In this document: positions 22,078-23,329 of the stretch, one piece after another
Layout of the letters: each line of letters opens with the position of its first letter
How positions within the stretch are numbered: position 1 is the stretch's first letter
Origin: Tissierella_B sp964485455
Lineage (GTDB): Bacteria; Bacillota; Clostridia; Tissierellales; Tissierellaceae
NCBI GenBank assembly: GCA_964485455.1
Contig: CAZAJU010000031.1
Coordinates: 1 to 23,329, forward strand
Direction: 5' to 3'
Length of the DNA: 23,329 bases
Notes under the pieces: model-generated
Databases searched by the model: none
The model's input: the letters and a program-made list of their open reading frames with translations, nothing else
Told to the model about the DNA's origin: nothing
Position numbers and translations under genes: made by a program

Positions 22078-22097
22078 GCTAGACAAAAGCATCTAGC
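22078..22097 (+). other. Short hairpin between peptide 3 and creatininase gene
   Basis: GCTAGA (22078-22083) and TCTAGC (22092-22097) form a 6-bp stem with an 8-nt loop, without a T run. The rest of the 187-bp gap shows nothing else definite. It may be an mRNA-stabilising or weak attenuating element. Confidence 0.3.
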
Positions 22098-22240
22098 ATC
22101 ACCCCATTCTAATGAATATTATCACCTGAAACTTTATCTATTAATTAAAGCATTTCCACGCACATCTTCTAAAATATATGGTTTTAAGATTTATATAAGT
22201 GGGTACTATCATATCAAATAATCTGAAAGGGTGATCGAAT

Positions 22241-23098
22241 TTGGTTGAAGCAAAAAACATTTTTCTAAAGGATATGACATGGCCTGAGATTAAAGAAAGA
22301 TTAAAAGAAACAGATATTGCCTTGCTTCCAGTGGGGCAGACGGAACAGCATGGACTCCATCTACCTATCAATGTAGACAACATTATAGCAACTGGCATCG
22401 CTGAAAGGGTAGCCCAAGCCACATATAGCACTGCAAAACCAGTAATATCTCCTACTATTCCTTTTGGTTATTCAGATATACCTGTATTTAGGAGTTTTCC
22501 AGGAACCTTTACCTTGGAGCCTGAAACTCTTGTGAATGTTTATAAAGATATCTCCAAATCCCTTATAAAAATGGGATTCAAGAAAATAATTTTCATTAAT
22601 GGACATTATCCAAATCCACCATTCATAACGGAAGCAATGAGACAATTGACTAAGGAAACTGGAGCATTCTTTGCTCTAGCCAATTTCTTTGTAGTCCCAG
22701 ATCACGAGGTTCAAAAGATTCTTAGTGAAATGAACAAGCCACCTGTATGGGGACATGCTTGCTTGATAGAAACTTCTGTATCAGAGGTATTCGGTGCTGA
22801 AGTCAGAGAAGATAAAGTCGTTGGAAGAATCCCTGGAGGATTCCCAGAGGAATTGAGCAACTTTTTACCAATTTCTCCTCCTGGAATCACAATTGAATCC
22901 TTTGAATTTCCTGAGATTGCTGAAGCCTTCTGGGGTGCAGAAGGAAGTCCAGGACCTTTTGGTGATCCTGTTGGGCATTCAAAAGAAATAGGAGAGAGAG
23001 TAATTGCTGCTACTATTGATCCTATAGTTAAGCTGGTAAATGATATAAAGGATATGAAAGTTGATACCAGTGAATTTATGAGCAAATTAAAGAGATAA
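22241..23098 (+). CDS. Creatininase-family metal-dependent amidohydrolase
   Basis: A 285-residue protein. The start is TTG at 22241 after AAAGGGTGAT; no ATG is near. The family motifs are present: LPVGQTEQHGLHLPINVDN (residues about 29-47, with metal-binding Glu, His and Asp), IFINGHYPNPP (the NGHxxN element, with YP instead of the usual GG), and GHACLIETSVSE (usually GHAGExETS; the terminal Glu kept). The family includes creatinine amidohydrolase, pyrimidine-pathway formamide hydrolases and the mycofactocin peptidase MftE. The specific substrate cannot be assigned; the altered GHAC-LIETS and NGHYPN suggest a divergent subgroup. It lies downstream of the SDR and peptide genes, perhaps in one unit. 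Confidence 0.9.
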   Translation: MVEAKNIFLKDMTWPEIKERLKETDIALLPVGQTEQHGLHLPINVDNIIATGIAERVAQATYSTAKPVISPTIPFGYSDIPVFRSFPGTFTLEPETLVNVYKDISKSLIKMGFKKIIFINGHYPNPPFITEAMRQLTKETGAFFALANFFVVPDHEVQKILSEMNKPPVWGHACLIETSVSEVFGAEVREDKVVGRIPGGFPEELSNFLPISPPGITIESFEFPEIAEAFWGAEGSPGPFGDPVGHSKEIGERVIAATIDPIVKLVNDIKDMKVDTSEFMSKLKR

Positions 23099-23106
23099 TA
23101 TATACG

Positions 23107-23134
23107 ATAGCTCTGGATTAATATCCAGAGCTAT
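23107..23134 (+). terminator. Terminator hairpin after creatininase-family gene
   Basis: Perfect 12-bp arms ATAGCTCTGGAT (23107-23118) and its complement (23123-23134) with a TAAT loop, then TTAGTCC. It begins 8 bp after the stop. Confidence 0.75.
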
Positions 23135-23142
23135 TTAGTCCT

Positions 23143-23182
23143 AAAAATCCTTTGGATCTAAGAGGATACAAAGGATTTTTTT
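23143..23182. terminator. Bidirectional terminator between convergent genes
   Basis: AAAAATCCTTTG (23143-23154) and CAAAGGATTTTT (23169-23180) form a 12-bp stem flanked by A5 and T7 runs. It serves the creatininase-family gene on the plus strand and the partial gene ending at 23203 on the minus strand. Confidence 0.85.
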
Positions 23183-23202
23183 ATTCTGAAACTATATGAA
23201 TA

Positions 23203-23329
23203 CTAAAAGTTCATCCATTTTTTTAAATACCTACAATTTTCACAGGATTGCTTGGGATAGTAAGCGCCGTCTCCATGAATATTCCTCTTTGAAAGAGCCA
23301 TCGTTCCAGTGTTAAGTGAGCCACCTGTC
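23203..23329 (-). CDS. C-terminal end of an unrecognised gene, cut by right edge
   Basis: The minus strand is open from the right edge to TAG at 23205-23203, reading 41 residues that begin TGGSLNTGTMALSKRNIHGD and end QSCENCRYLKKWMNF. The CENC pair near the end could bind a metal or cluster. The hairpin at 23143-23182 follows at the right place for its terminator. I cannot name the family. Confidence 0.65.
   Translation of the reverse strand, partial: TGGSLNTGTMALSKRNIHGDGAYYPKQSCENCRYLKKWMNF

Noticed and set aside
21290..23098. A true mycofactocin cluster
   Set aside because: No MftB, MftC radical SAM or MftD gene is visible and the peptide lacks the MftA C-terminal Val-Tyr; only a loose parallel remains.
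1..23329. tRNA, rRNA, CRISPR arrays, insertion sequences
   Set aside because: None was recognised on either strand; no regularly spaced repeats and no transposase or integrase motifs were found.

Overview
The window looks like low-GC Firmicute DNA of clostridial type (Clostridia/Tissierellia-like). Genes are densely packed, AT-rich, with strong AGGAGG-type ribosome binding sites, several well-supported TTG starts and many hairpin terminators. Species cannot be named from the sequence. A run of 100 N at 21189-21288 marks an assembly gap, so synteny across it is not proven.

Region by region. (1) 1-589, minus: the 5' part of a DUF2397/TIGR02677 gene, JetA of a type II Wadjet anti-plasmid system, running off the left edge. 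(2) 799-2782, minus: a small nucleotidyltransferase with an unknown partner, a ferritin-like four-helix protein and a stand-alone AlbA_2-domain protein. (3) 2880-12459, minus: a compact island, visibly richer in G+C than its flanks, holding a LytTR response regulator, an AgrC-type GHKL histidine kinase, two small Cys-rich peptide genes behind near-duplicate promoters, a lipoprotein plus a broken copy of it, and two paralogous amino-acid-type ABC uptake systems of odd design. (4) 12489-13232, minus: a QueG-like 4Fe-4S protein. (5) 13639-20466, plus: a four-His cytochrome b-like membrane protein, a DUF445 protein, a secreted SLH-containing presequence-protease-like M16C peptidase, and corA behind a leader with a small ORF and a hairpin. 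(6) 20626-20934, minus: a MerT-like membrane protein whose second vicinal cysteine codon is TGA and which has a SECIS-like hairpin, so probably a selenoprotein. (7) After the gap, plus: a 5'-truncated SDR oxidoreductase, a double-glycine-leader peptide and a creatininase-family hydrolase. (8) Right edge, minus: the C-terminus of an unrecognised gene.

How the genes may work together. In the island, the LytTR regulator probably binds paired boxes 12 nt apart that occur in both peptide promoters, so the peptides are likely products or signals of the two-component system. The downstream transporters have substrate-binding lobes in swapped order and ATPases carrying a degenerate RsbW/SpoIIAB-like GHKL domain. 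A peptide-linked, regulated uptake system is the most coherent reading, but it is inference.

The two strongest candidates for something new are the Cys-Sec MerT-like protein and the peptide/two-component/GHKL-ABC island.
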